From: PALSA-505 sp036501145
GTDB taxonomy: Bacteria; Actinomycetota; Actinomycetes; Streptosporangiales; Streptosporangiaceae
Direction of reading: 5' to 3'
DNA length: 64,000 nt
Assembly: GCA_036501145.1 (NCBI GenBank)
Contig: DASYAV010000022.1
Span: 1-64,000 of the forward strand
Under the pieces are notes generated by a model. The model was not told the DNA's origin and ran no database searches. It saw nothing but the letters and a program-made list of their open reading frames with translations. Positions 50,856 to 59,896 of the stretch are shown piece by piece. Position 1 is the first letter of the stretch. The number at the start of each line of letters is the position of its first letter. The translations under genes were made by a program, and so were the position numbers.

Positions 50856-52028
50856 TCAGTCAGCGGGGGTGCCGATGATGGCGTCGACGAATGCCTCCGG
50901 CTCGAACGGGGCCAGGTCGTCGGGGCCCTCGCCGAGGCCGACCAGCTTGACCGGGACGCCCAGCTCACGCTGCACGGCGATGACGATGCCACCCTTGGCG
51001 GTGCCGTCGAGCTTGGTCAGCACGATCCCGGTGACGTCCACCACCTCGGCGAACACCCGGGCCTGGCGCAGGCCGTTCTGCCCGGTGGTCGCGTCGAGCA
51101 CGAGCAGCACCTCGTCCACCGTGGTGCTCTTCTCGATGACCCGCTTGACCTTGCCGAGCTCGTCCATCAGCCCGGTCTTGGTGTGCAGCCGGCCCGCGGT
51201 GTCGACGATGACCGTGTCCACGTGCTCGTCGATACCCTCACGGACGGCCTCGAAGGCCACGCTGGCCGGGTCGGCACCCTCCCGGTCGGAGCGCACGGTG
51301 CGGGCACCCACCCGCTCACCCCAGGTCTGCAGCTGGTCCGCGGCGGCGGCGCGGAACGTGTCGGCCGCGCCGAGCAGCACGGTGCGGCCGTCGCCGACCA
51401 GCGCACGGGCCAGCTTGCCCGCGGTGGTGGTCTTGCCGGTGCCGTTGACCCCGGCCACCAGCACCACCGCCGGGTGGCCGGCGTGCGGCGCGGTGTGCAG
51501 CGTCCGGTCGAGGTTCGGGCCGAGCTGGGCGAGCAGCTCGGCGCGCAGCAGCGTCCTGGCCTCGCCGAGGTCGCGGCTGCCGGCCACCTTCATCTTGGTC
51601 TGCAGCTCGTCCACCATCTGCCGGGCCGGGGCGACGCCCACGTCCGCGGTGATCAGCGTGTCCTCGATCTCTTCCCAGGTCTGCTCATCAAGGGTGCCGC
51701 GGGACAGCAGGCTGAGCAGCACCGAGCCGAGGCCGGACTGAGACCGGGCGAGCCGGCCACGGAGCGCGGCGAGCCGGCCGGCCGAGGGCGGCGGCTTCTC
51801 GAGCTCGGGCGCCGGGGCCTGCGGGCTGGGCGCGGCGGGCGCCTCGGGCTGGTCCAGCACCGCCGTGCCGCTGCTCGCACCGGCACCGGACGGCCGGGCG
51901 TCGCCCGCTACCGGGGGTCGCGCCTGATGACCGACGGCACCGCGCTGGCGCGGCCGGACCAGCAGGAGATAGCCGGCCGACGCGGCGGCCAGCACGGCGA
52001 TAACGATGATCAGAATCACATAAGCCAT
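50856..52028 (-). CDS. ftsY: SRP receptor FtsY
   Basis: A 390-residue SRP receptor GTPase. An N-terminal TM anchor (AYVILIIVIAVLAAASAGYL) is followed by an Ala/Pro-rich acidic linker. The NG domain has AGVNGTGKTTTAGKLA, VDTAGRLHTKTGLM, LTKLDGTAKGG and VGLGEGPDDLAPF. The membrane anchor is typical of actinobacteria. It follows smc across a 277-base gap filled by the tandem repeat. Confidence 0.96.
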   Translation of the reverse strand: MAYVILIIVIAVLAAASAGYLLLVRPRQRGAVGHQARPPVAGDARPSGAGASSGTAVLDQPEAPAAPSPQAPAPELEKPPPSAGRLAALRGRLARSQSGLGSVLLSLLSRGTLDEQTWEEIEDTLITADVGVAPARQMVDELQTKMKVAGSRDLGEARTLLRAELLAQLGPNLDRTLHTAPHAGHPAVVLVAGVNGTGKTTTAGKLARALVGDGRTVLLGAADTFRAAAADQLQTWGERVGARTVRSDREGADPASVAFEAVREGIDEHVDTVIVDTAGRLHTKTGLMDELGKVKRVIEKSTTVDEVLLVLDATTGQNGLRQARVFAEVVDVTGIVLTKLDGTAKGGIVIAVQRELGVPVKLVGLGEGPDDLAPFEPEAFVDAIIGTPAD

Positions 52029-52123
52029 GGCGCCCCCAGTGTCGCAGACGGAGGCGGGTGACCACGACTACCGGGATAGGCAGCCGCGATAACAGAAGAT
52101 GAGTCACCGGCGGCAACCGGTCC

Positions 52124-52295
52124 GTGGGGGTCCGGGGGCTCAGGCCCCCGGGAAACATTGCGGACCACCGGGAAGCTGGCCGCAGGCCAGCGAACAGGGT
52201 CACCCGTCTGTGGGGGTCCGGGGGGCTCAGGCCCCCGGGAAACATTGCGGACCACCGGGAAGCTGGCCGCAGGCCAGCGAACAGGGTCACCCGTC
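52124..52295. repeat. 85/86-bp tandem duplication between smc and ftsY
   Basis: The unit at 52124-52208 repeats at 52210-52295, differing only by one extra G. Each unit holds two inverted repeats: a GGGGG/CCCCC stem (GGGGGCTCAGGCCCCC type) and CTGGCC-GCA-GGCCAG. As RNA on the minus strand both would fold after smc. It may be a double terminator or a mobile repeat that was duplicated. Confidence 0.85.
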
Positions 52296-52305
52296 CCGGC
52301 CGGGA

Positions 52306-55300
52306 TCAGACCCGCTCGTGCTCGCGGATCCGCTGGCTCACCACCGCGGAGACGCCGTCGCCGCGCATGCTGATGCCGTACAGCGAGTCGGCGACCTCCA
52401 TGGTCCGCTTCTGGTGGGTCACCACGATCAGCTGCGACACCGCGCGCAGCTCCTCGAGGATGCCGAGCAGCCGCTGCAGGTTGGTGTCGTCGAGTGCCGC
52501 CTCGACCTCGTCCAGCACGTAGAACGGGGACGGCCGGGCCTTGAAGATAGCCAGCAGGAAGGCGATCGCGGTCAGCGACCGCTCGCCGCCGGACAGCAGG
52601 GACAGCCGCTTGACCTTCTTGCCCGGCGGCCGCGCCTCGACCTCGATGCCGGTGGCGAGCATGTCATCCGGCTCGGTCAGCACCAGCCGGCCGTCGCCGC
52701 CGGGGAACAGCCGGGAGAAGATCGCCTCGAACTCGCGGGCGGTGTCCTCGTAGGCGGACGCGAACACCTGCTGCACCCGGTCGTCCACCTCTTTGACCAC
52801 GATGAGCAGGTCGCGCCGGGTCTTCTTCAGGTCCTCGAGCTGGGTGCCGAGGAACGCGTGCCGTTCCTGCAGCGCCTCGAACTCCTCCAGCGCCAGCGGG
52901 TTCACCTTGCCCAGCTGGGCCAGCTGCCGCTCGGCGACGTGGGCGCGGCGCTCCTGCTCGGCCCGCACGTAGCGGCGCGGCTCGAGAGGGACGTCCTCGC
53001 CCTCGGGCACCGGCAGCGGCACTTCCGGCCCGTACTCGTCGACCAGGGAGCTGGGCTCGATGCCGAACTCTTCCGCGGCACGCCCGCTGATCTGCTCCAG
53101 CCGCATCCGGTGCTCGGCGGCGACGATCTCGGCGCTGTGCGCCTGGTCCACCAGGGCGTCCAGCTCGCCGGACAGCTCCTTGGCCCTGGCCCGCAGCCTG
53201 GTCAGCTCCTCGGCGCGGCCCGCGGTGGCCCGCTCGGCGGCCATCCGCTCGCCCTGGGCCAGTTCCACGGACCGCTCGATCCGGGTGATCGCGATCCGCG
53301 CGGCGTCGGCGACCGCGCGGGTGATGGCCGCGTGCTGCCGCCGCTGGGCGAGCCGGGCCGCGGCGCGGTCGCGGGCGCGGCGCTCGGCGATGGCCGCGGC
53401 GGCCAGCGAGTCAGCCCGGCCGGCGATGGCCCGGCTGCGCTCCTCGGCGGTGCGCACCTCGAGCCTGGCCTCCATCTCGGCGGTGCGGGCGAGGTCGCAC
53501 TTGTGCGCGAGCAGATCCCTGGCCCCCGCGTCGGGCCGGTCCTGCGCCTGGTCGGCCCCTTCTGCCTCCGCTTCGGCCTTGGCCAGCCGGCGCTCCAGGT
53601 CCTCGATGTGGGCGATGCCGGATTCCCTGGCCCGCTGGGCGGCCTGCAGCGCCTTGGCCAGCCGGTCGGCCTCGCCACGGGCGCCACGGGCGGCCCCGGC
53701 CAGCATGCCGATCCGGCCGGAGACGCCGGCCGCCGCCCGGTCGGCGTCACGCAGCGCGGCCTGCGCCTGGGCGAGCACCTGGCGGGCCTGTTCCTCGTCC
53801 TGGGTGGCACCGGCCAGGTCCTGCTCGGCCGCCGCGCAGCGCCGCTCGGCGGCGGCCAGCGCGGTGGCGGCCGCGTCGGCGGCGGCGCCGATCTCCAGCA
53901 GGCTGGGGGCCTTGACCGAGCCGCCGTGCGCCCAGTGCGCACCGAGCAGGTCGCCGTCCCTGGTGACCACGCGCAGCGTGCCGTCGGCCCGGATCAGCTC
54001 GGCGGCCTGGCCGAGGTCGTCGGCGGCCAGCACGCCGCCGAGCAGTTCGCGCAGCACCGGGGCCGCGGCCGGGGGCGCCTGCACCAGGTCGAGCGCGGGC
54101 CGGGCGCCGGGCGGCACGGCCCGGCCGGGTGCGCCGGCCCCGTTCTGGGTCACCGGGCCTGGCGCCGCGTCCGGCCCGGCGGTGATGACCAGCCCGGCGC
54201 TGCCCGAGCCGTCGGCGCGCAGCGCGGACAGGATGGCCACGGCCTCGTCAAGACCGGCCACGGCGACCGCGTCCGCGGCCGCGCCTAGCGCGGTGGCGAT
54301 GGCCTGCTGCCATCCGTCGGCCACGGTGAGCATGCCGGCGAACGAGCCGAGCACGCCGCCGAACCGGCCAGGCTGGCCCAGCAGCAGCTCCGAGGCGTCG
54401 CCGCCGCGGCGCAGCGACTCCTCAAGGGTCTCCTTGCGGGCCCGCAGTGCGGCCCGCTCGCCGCTGGCCTGATGCTCCGCCTGACGCAGCCCGGCCACCT
54501 GCTCGGCGGCCTCGCTGACGGCAGCGACCGCCCGCTGCTGGGCGGCGAGCAGCTCAGCCCGGCCTTCCTCGTTGCCGGACTCGGCCTCGCCCGCCTTGGC
54601 GTGCTCCTGCTCGGCCTGCACGGCTCGCTCGGCGGCCTGCTCGAGCGCGTCGGTGAGCCGGGTGATCTCTTCCTCGGCGGCCATGCCGCGGCTGCGGGAG
54701 GCGCCGACCTGGCCGCGCAGCTTGGCCAGCCGGTCGGCCCGGGCGGCCGCGTCGCGGGCCTGGCTGGCGATCTGGCGCTCCACCTCGGCCAGTGCGTCCT
54801 CGGCGGTCTTGCGCCCGGCCACGGCGGTGGACAGCCGCTCACGGCAGGTGTCCAGCCGCTCGGCGAGCGCGGCCTCCTCCTCACGGAAGCCGGCCGCTTG
54901 GGCCTCCAGCGCATCGGGGTCGCGGCTGGGACGGTCCGGCTCGGGGTCGGCGGACAGGTGGCGGTGCCGCTCGGTGGCCAGGCTGGCCACCCCGCGCAGC
55001 CGCTCGGCCAGCGAGGACAGTGCGAACCAGGTCTCCTGCGCCTGGCCCAGCCGGGGTGCGTGCTCGCGTGCCGCCGCCTCGAGCTCGGCCTCCTTGGCCC
55101 GGGCCGCGGTGAGCCCGGACTCGAGGTCGGTGCGGCGGGCGGCCACCACGGCCTCACCCGCCCGCTCGGCCTCGAGTTCGGCGGCCAGCGTGACGTAGTC
55201 GTCGGCGAGCAGCCGGAGCCTGGAGTCGCGCAGGTCGGCCTGGATGACCACGGCCTTCCTGGCGATCTCGGCCTGGCGGCCGAGCGGCTTGAGCCTGCGG

Positions 55301-55896
55301 CCAAGCTCGGAGGTGAGGTCGACGAGGCGGGTCAGGTTGGCCTGCATGGCCTCCAGCTTGCGCAGCGCCTTTTCCTTGCGCTTGCGGTGCTTGAGTACCC
55401 CGGCGGCCTCCTCGATCAGCGCGCGCCTGGCGTCCGGGCCGGCGTGCAGCACCTCGTCGAGCTGGCCCTGGCCGACGATCACGTGCATTTCCCGGCCCAG
55501 CCCGGAGTCCGACAGCAGCTCCTGGACGTCGAGCAGCCGGCAGTGGTCGCCGTTGATGGAGTACTCGCTCTGCCCGGACCTGAACAGCAGGCGGCTGATC
55601 GTGACCTCGGCGTAGTCGATGGGCAGCGCGCCGTCGCTGTTGTCAATGGTGAGGGTGACCTCGGCCCGGCCGAGCGGCGGGCGGGAGGTGGTCCCGGCGA
55701 AGACGACGTCCTCCATCTTGCCGCCGCGCAGCGACTTGACGCCCTGCTCGCCCATCACCCAGGAGAGCGCGTCGACGATGTTGGACTTGCCGGACCCGTT
55801 CGGGCCGACCACGCAGGTGATCCCCAGCTCGAAGCGCAGCGTGGACGAGGAGGCGAAGGACTTGAACCCGCGCAGGGTGAGCGTCTTTAGATGCAC
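52306..55896 (-). CDS. smc: chromosome segregation protein SMC
   Basis: A 1196-residue condensin ATPase. Walker A is GPNGSGKSNIVDAL near the N-terminus. Long coiled coils (about 170-500 and 680-1000) flank the hinge (about 510-640; LGSFAGMLTVADGWQQAIAT). The signature LLSGGERSLTAIAFLLAI and Walker B PFYVLDEVEAALDD are near the C-terminus. The length is standard. Transcription runs toward ftsY. Confidence 0.97.
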   Translation of the reverse strand: MHLKTLTLRGFKSFASSSTLRFELGITCVVGPNGSGKSNIVDALSWVMGEQGVKSLRGGKMEDVVFAGTTSRPPLGRAEVTLTIDNSDGALPIDYAEVTISRLLFRSGQSEYSINGDHCRLLDVQELLSDSGLGREMHVIVGQGQLDEVLHAGPDARRALIEEAAGVLKHRKRKEKALRKLEAMQANLTRLVDLTSELGRRLKPLGRQAEIARKAVVIQADLRDSRLRLLADDYVTLAAELEAERAGEAVVAARRTDLESGLTAARAKEAELEAAAREHAPRLGQAQETWFALSSLAERLRGVASLATERHRHLSADPEPDRPSRDPDALEAQAAGFREEEAALAERLDTCRERLSTAVAGRKTAEDALAEVERQIASQARDAAARADRLAKLRGQVGASRSRGMAAEEEITRLTDALEQAAERAVQAEQEHAKAGEAESGNEEGRAELLAAQQRAVAAVSEAAEQVAGLRQAEHQASGERAALRARKETLEESLRRGGDASELLLGQPGRFGGVLGSFAGMLTVADGWQQAIATALGAAADAVAVAGLDEAVAILSALRADGSGSAGLVITAGPDAAPGPVTQNGAGAPGRAVPPGARPALDLVQAPPAAAPVLRELLGGVLAADDLGQAAELIRADGTLRVVTRDGDLLGAHWAHGGSVKAPSLLEIGAAADAAATALAAAERRCAAAEQDLAGATQDEEQARQVLAQAQAALRDADRAAAGVSGRIGMLAGAARGARGEADRLAKALQAAQRARESGIAHIEDLERRLAKAEAEAEGADQAQDRPDAGARDLLAHKCDLARTAEMEARLEVRTAEERSRAIAGRADSLAAAAIAERRARDRAAARLAQRRQHAAITRAVADAARIAITRIERSVELAQGERMAAERATAGRAEELTRLRARAKELSGELDALVDQAHSAEIVAAEHRMRLEQISGRAAEEFGIEPSSLVDEYGPEVPLPVPEGEDVPLEPRRYVRAEQERRAHVAERQLAQLGKVNPLALEEFEALQERHAFLGTQLEDLKKTRRDLLIVVKEVDDRVQQVFASAYEDTAREFEAIFSRLFPGGDGRLVLTEPDDMLATGIEVEARPPGKKVKRLSLLSGGERSLTAIAFLLAIFKARPSPFYVLDEVEAALDDTNLQRLLGILEELRAVSQLIVVTHQKRTMEVADSLYGISMRGDGVSAVVSQRIREHERV

Positions 55897-56079
55897 CCCC
55901 GGGATCTCCTCCTCCGTCGCTGCCCGGCCATCTCCCGTACACCGCTGGCGGCGTCAAGATCCATGGGGTATGGCCTAGTCCGCACTGTACCGCGCGGCAC
56001 CGTCAGTTCCCGGGATTCCGGCAGGATGGCGCCGGTGCTGGTGGCGAACGCCGTGGCTAAGCGAAGATCACGCGCAAAC

Positions 56080-56111
56080 GAATAGGGACGCTGAATTCAG
56101 CGTCCCTATTC
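56080..56111 (-). terminator. perfect 32-bp palindrome
   Basis: GAATAGGGACGCTGAA and its exact complement TTCAGCGTCCCTATTC form a loop-free palindrome at 56080-56111. It lies 30 bases after the stop of the small coiled-coil gene on the minus strand, so it is most simply its terminator. A run of T follows weakly (CGTTTG). It may alternatively be a protein-binding site. Confidence 0.7.
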
Positions 56112-56141
56112 GGCGTTTCCGCCAGGTCATGCGGGTACTCG

Positions 56142-56330
56142 TCAGGCGAGTACCGGCTCACGGGGCCGAACTAGCAGGTCACGGCCGACCTCCGCGGCGA
56201 GCGCGTCCTTTTCGTCCTGAAGCCGGACAAGTTCGGCCTCAAGATCACGAACGCGCTGCTGGAGGCGGCGCATCTCGCTGACCATACGGAGATCGGGTCC
56301 GCCGACGTGGCCATATAGAGCCTTCGCCAT
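56142..56330 (-). CDS. small coiled-coil protein, 62 residues
   Basis: ATG at 56330 with GGAGG eleven bases upstream. The product starts MAKALYGHVGGPDLRMVSEM and continues with a predicted coiled coil RRLQQRVRDLEAELVRLQDE. Conserved short proteins with the same opening are common in actinomycetes; no function is known. Its AT-rich upstream region (56331-56450) suggests its own promoter. Confidence 0.85.
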   Translation of the reverse strand: MAKALYGHVGGPDLRMVSEMRRLQQRVRDLEAELVRLQDEKDALAAEVGRDLLVRPREPVLA

Positions 56331-56485
56331 TGTAAAAGGTCCTCCACACTGAGTGACCAGAGTGGGCGCGCACAGAATTATGGGCATAGGCACGCGCGGG
56401 TAACAGCAACTATGGTCCCACTGAGCGGGGGCTTGGTCAAGTTGATCGTGGTCCATCGCACCAGGTGGTCAGCGCGGTGGGACCC

Positions 56486-56788
56486 TTATTGTGCGGTAAA
56501 TCCGGCGAATTCACCACGGGCGTCACCCCACTGCTCACGTACCCCGGTAACCCGCCCGGGAGTCTCCGGCCCGCCGAGCAGGGCGAGCAGTTCGCGGCAG
56601 GCCTGGCCGCTACCCTCCGCAACCACTTCGACCCGCCCGTCGGGCAGGTTGGTGGCGGTGCCGGCCAGGCCGAGCCTGCGCGCCCTGGAGCGTACCCACC
56701 AGCGGAAGCCGACGCCCTGCACCAGCCCCTCGACCCAGGCGGTCAGCCGCACCCGCGGCTGGCCCGCGTCACCGAGCACGGAGGGCAC
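56486..56788 (-). CDS. acyP: acylphosphatase
   Basis: A 100-residue acylphosphatase that cleaves acyl-phosphate bonds. Motifs: VEGLVQGVGFRWWVRSRAR (with the catalytic Arg) and GTATNLPDGRVEVVAEG (with the Asn). It starts at GTG 56788, inside the mutM 3' end (overlap 20 bases). The product ends with an Ala/Gly-rich tail. Confidence 0.93.
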   Translation of the reverse strand: MPSVLGDAGQPRVRLTAWVEGLVQGVGFRWWVRSRARRLGLAGTATNLPDGRVEVVAEGSGQACRELLALLGGPETPGRVTGVREQWGDARGEFAGFTAQ

Positions 56789-57650
56789 GCGGGCTGCCGG
56801 CTCCGGCGCTGCGCCGGGGCCGCGGCTGGCACTTGGGGCAACTGTAGGCGGACCGGTTCATGAACGGGTCACGGCGCACCGGCGTCCCGCAGCGCGGGCA
56901 GGGGCGGTCCTCACGGCCGTAGACGGCCAGCGAGCGGTCGAAGTAGCCGCTCTCGCCGTTGACGTTGATGTAGAGCGCGTCGAACGAGGTGCCGCCGGCC
57001 CGCAGGGCCTCGAGCAGCACCTCCCGCACCGCCTCCAGCAGCCGCTCGATGGCCGGCCTGGTCAGCGTCTGGGTCGGGCGCGCCCAGTGCAGCCGGGCGC
57101 GCCACAGCGCCTCGTCGGCGTAGATGTTGCCCACCCCGCTGATCAGTGACTGATCCAGCAGCGCCCGCTTGATCCCGGTGTGCCGGAGCCGGAGCCGGGT
57201 GGCGAACACCGCGGGCTCGAAGGCCTGCTCCAGCGGATCCGGGGCGATGTGCGCGATCGGGGCGGGCAGCACGGCCCCGCCGGGCACGAACATCACGTGG
57301 CCGAACGTGCGCTGATCGGTGAACCGCAGGTCCGGCCCGCCGTCGGTGAAGGTGAACCGCGCCCTGACGTGCGGGCCCACCGGCCGGTCCGGGTCGCCGA
57401 CCAGGAACTGGCCGCTCATGCCCAGGTGGGCGAGCAGGGCGTCCTCGCCGGCCGACAGCCACAGGTATTTGCCACGGCGCCGGGCCGAGGTGATCAGGCG
57501 CCGGGCCATGGCCGCCTCGAAGTCGCTGGATCCGGCCAGGTGACGGCGCGCCGCGCGGGGATGCAGCACGGTCGCGGCCGCGACCGTCCGGCCCACGACG
57601 TGCCGTTCCAGGCCACGCCGCACCGTCTCGACTTCGGGAAGCTCAGGCAC
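56769..57650 (-). CDS. mutM: formamidopyrimidine-DNA glycosylase
   Basis: Base-excision enzyme removing 8-oxoguanine. The 293-residue product begins MPELPEVETVRRGLE with the catalytic N-terminal Pro and Glu, then SARRRGKYLWL with Lys, RFTFTDGGPDLRFTDQRTFG, and the zinc finger CPRCGTPVRRDPFMNRSAYSC. It lies 11 bases after rnc. A short Arg-rich tail follows the finger. Confidence 0.96.
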   Translation of the reverse strand: MPELPEVETVRRGLERHVVGRTVAAATVLHPRAARRHLAGSSDFEAAMARRLITSARRRGKYLWLSAGEDALLAHLGMSGQFLVGDPDRPVGPHVRARFTFTDGGPDLRFTDQRTFGHVMFVPGGAVLPAPIAHIAPDPLEQAFEPAVFATRLRLRHTGIKRALLDQSLISGVGNIYADEALWRARLHWARPTQTLTRPAIERLLEAVREVLLEALRAGGTSFDALYINVNGESGYFDRSLAVYGREDRPCPRCGTPVRRDPFMNRSAYSCPKCQPRPRRSAGAGSPRALRAR

Positions 57651-57661
57651 GTGTGGATCCG

Positions 57662-58435
57662 TCAGGTCATCGCGCTGGCGGCTAAGTCCTCGGCCGCCTC
57701 GTCCGGGGCGGAACCGGATTCCTTGCTGATCGCCGTGTAGGCGGCCTCGGCCGCCTGCTGCTCGGCTTCCTTCTTCGACCTGCCCTCGCCGGACCCGTAG
57801 GTGCGCCCGGCCACCCGCACGGCGGCACGGAACGACTTCTGGTGGTCGGGCCCGCTCTCCTCGACCCGGTACTCCGGGACGCCGAGGAACTGGGCGGCGG
57901 TGAGCTCCTGCAGCGAGGTCTTCCAGTCCAGCCCGGCGCCGAGCCGGGCTGAGTTGGCGATGACCGGGTCGAACAGCCGGTGCACCAGGTCACCGGCCGC
58001 TCCCAGGCCGCGGTCGGTGTAGACCGCGCCGATGACCGCCTCGAGGGTGTCGGCGAGGATGGACGGCTTGTCCCGCCCGCCGGTGCCCTCCTCGCCGCGG
58101 CCGAGCCGGATGTAGGTGCCAAGTCTCAGGCCGCGGGCCACGCCGGCCAGCGCGCGCATCTGCACCACGGCGGCGCGGAGCTTGGCCAGCTGCCCCTCGG
58201 GCAGGTCGGGATGCTCGCGGAACAGCGTGTCGGTGACGATCAGGCCCAGCACGGAATCGCCCAGGAACTCCAGCCGCTCGTTGGTGGGCAGGCCGCCGTT
58301 CTCATAGGCGTAAGACCTGTGTGTCAGGGCACGCTCAAGCAGATCGGGGTCGAGCGGCACACCGAGGGCGCGCTGCAGATCGTCCGGGCTGTGGCCGGCT
58401 CCGCCTTCGACTGGTGACGCATTCCCTGGGCCCAC
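57662..58435 (-). CDS. rnc: ribonuclease III
   Basis: Cuts double-stranded RNA in rRNA and mRNA processing. 257 residues. The catalytic motif NERLEFLGDSVLGLIVTD and GDKPSILADTLEAVIGAVYTD are intact. The dsRNA-binding domain (about 160-235) has YRVEESGPDHQKSFRAAV and GEGRSKKEAEQQAAEAAY. An alanine-rich tail ends it. It is 28 bases after rpmF. Confidence 0.96.
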   Translation of the reverse strand: MGPGNASPVEGGAGHSPDDLQRALGVPLDPDLLERALTHRSYAYENGGLPTNERLEFLGDSVLGLIVTDTLFREHPDLPEGQLAKLRAAVVQMRALAGVARGLRLGTYIRLGRGEEGTGGRDKPSILADTLEAVIGAVYTDRGLGAAGDLVHRLFDPVIANSARLGAGLDWKTSLQELTAAQFLGVPEYRVEESGPDHQKSFRAAVRVAGRTYGSGEGRSKKEAEQQAAEAAYTAISKESGSAPDEAAEDLAASAMT

Positions 58436-58463
58436 GGCTCCTCCTCTCGGTCACCCGGAGAGG

Positions 58464-58643
58464 TCAGGACGACGGAGTGATCACCTGACGTCGCTTGTAG
58501 GTCCCGCAGGTCGGGCAGGCCACATGCGGCAGCTTCGGCTCGCGGCACTGCGGGCAGCGCACCAGCGTGGGCGCGGTGGTCTTCCACTGCGCACGCCGGG
58601 ACCTGGTGTTGCTACGGGACGTCCTCCGCTTCGGTACAGCCAC
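58464..58643 (-). CDS. rpmF: 50S ribosomal protein L32
   Basis: A 59-residue protein, GTG at 58643, one base before the yceD stop. It begins MAVPKRRTSRSNTRSRRAQW and has the zinc ribbon CPQCREPKLPHVACPTCG. The Cys residues show the C+ form. Too short for many gene callers. The order yceD-rpmF-rnc is standard. Confidence 0.96.
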   Translation of the reverse strand: MAVPKRRTSRSNTRSRRAQWKTTAPTLVRCPQCREPKLPHVACPTCGTYKRRQVITPSS

Positions 58644-58644
58644 C

Positions 58645-59238
58645 TCAGCCCTCCTGTCGATCCGCGGCGCTAGCGCCGCTTGAATGAGTCTCGCTCTTCA
58701 GTTCGCGCAGCCGGGCCCAGCGCGGATCCAGTGCGGCGTCGTGCTCGTGCGCGGGCCCGGCGTCGGCGAGGCGGGCCCCGCACTCCGGGCAGAGCCCGGC
58801 ACAATCGTCCCCGCACAGTGGGGCTAGCGGCAGCGCGAGCACCGTGGCGTCGCGCAGCGCCGGCTCGAGGTCGAGCAGGTCCCCGTCCAGGAAACGGCGG
58901 TCGTCCTCGGTGTCCTGCTGGCCCGTGGTGCCCCCGTCGCGCTCGTAGAGCTCACGGAAGCTCACCCGCACCGAGCTGGTCACCGGCTCCAGGCAGCGGG
59001 CACACTCACCCGTCACCGGCGCCGACGCCTCCGCGGTGACCAGCACGCCGTCGGGCATCGCCTCGAGCATGACAGTCAGCTCGACGTCCGTGCCGGCCGG
59101 CACGCGCGCGAGCGCGACATGCAGGTCTGCGGGCGCCGGGACGACGCGGGTCTCGCGGTATTCCGATCCATGCTGGCGCCCCAGTATCCGGGTATCGAAT
59201 ACCAGGGGGCTGCGGGGATTGGTACGCGGAGTAGGCAT
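58645..59238 (-). CDS. YceD/DUF177 protein
   Basis: A 197-residue protein beside rpmF; the family helps 23S rRNA accumulation. ATG at 59238 (MPTPRTNPRSPLVFDTRILG) is preferred to an ATG six codons earlier. The zinc-like Cys set is CARCLEPVTSS, then CGDDCAGLCPECG. The C-terminus has DPRWARLRELK. It is followed by rpmF after one base. Confidence 0.9.
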   Translation of the reverse strand: MPTPRTNPRSPLVFDTRILGRQHGSEYRETRVVPAPADLHVALARVPAGTDVELTVMLEAMPDGVLVTAEASAPVTGECARCLEPVTSSVRVSFRELYERDGGTTGQQDTEDDRRFLDGDLLDLEPALRDATVLALPLAPLCGDDCAGLCPECGARLADAGPAHEHDAALDPRWARLRELKSETHSSGASAADRQEG

Positions 59239-59364
59239 GCTGGGTACGTATGACATCAGGGATTACCGGTGTGGGCTGGGCCGAAGCGCAAGCCTACCTG
59301 CGGTCTTGAGTGAAACCCAACTCAGGCTTCGATTTCTGGGATCTTGCGGCCGCTGGAGGCTTCC

Positions 59365-59871
59365 TCAAGGCTGGCTGAGCCCGGACCCGTCGTGCTGCGC
59401 GGCCATCCGCTCGCGCAGCCTGGCCAGCACCAGGTCGGGCACCAGCCCGGACACGTCGCCGCCGTAGCCGACCACCTCTTTGACCAGGCTGGAGCGCAGG
59501 AACGCATACAGCGGGTTGGTCGTCATGAACAGCGTCTCGACGCCGGCCAGACGGTAGTTCATCTGGGACATCATCTGCTCGTACTCGAAGTCGCTGACCG
59601 CGCGCAGGCCCTTGACGATGGCCGAGATGTCGTGCTCCTTGCAGAAGTCGACGATCAGGCCGTGGAACCTGGCCACCCGCACGTTGCGGTAGCCGGCGGT
59701 GACCTCCCGCAGCATCTCCACCCGCTCGTCGGTGGTGAACAGCGTGTGCTTGGAGATGTTGATCAGCACCGCCACCACGACCTCGTCGTGGAGGCGGGCA
59801 GCCCGCTCAATGATGTCGAGATGCCCGTTGGTGACGGGATCGAACGAACCGGGACAGACGACCCGACTCAC
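59365..59871 (-). CDS. coaD: phosphopantetheine adenylyltransferase
   Basis: Makes dephospho-CoA from phosphopantetheine in coenzyme A synthesis. 168 residues, GTG at 59871 with GGGAC upstream. Nucleotidyltransferase motifs VCPGSFDPVTNGHLDII, SKHTLFTTDERVEML, KGLRAVSDFEYEQMMSQMN and SSLVKEVVGYGGDVSGLVP are intact. It is 25 bases from rsmD, its operon partner. Confidence 0.95.
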   Translation of the reverse strand: MSRVVCPGSFDPVTNGHLDIIERAARLHDEVVVAVLINISKHTLFTTDERVEMLREVTAGYRNVRVARFHGLIVDFCKEHDISAIVKGLRAVSDFEYEQMMSQMNYRLAGVETLFMTTNPLYAFLRSSLVKEVVGYGGDVSGLVPDLVLARLRERMAAQHDGSGLSQP

Positions 59872-59896
59872 GAGGTCCCACCCTTCTGGCCAGCGG

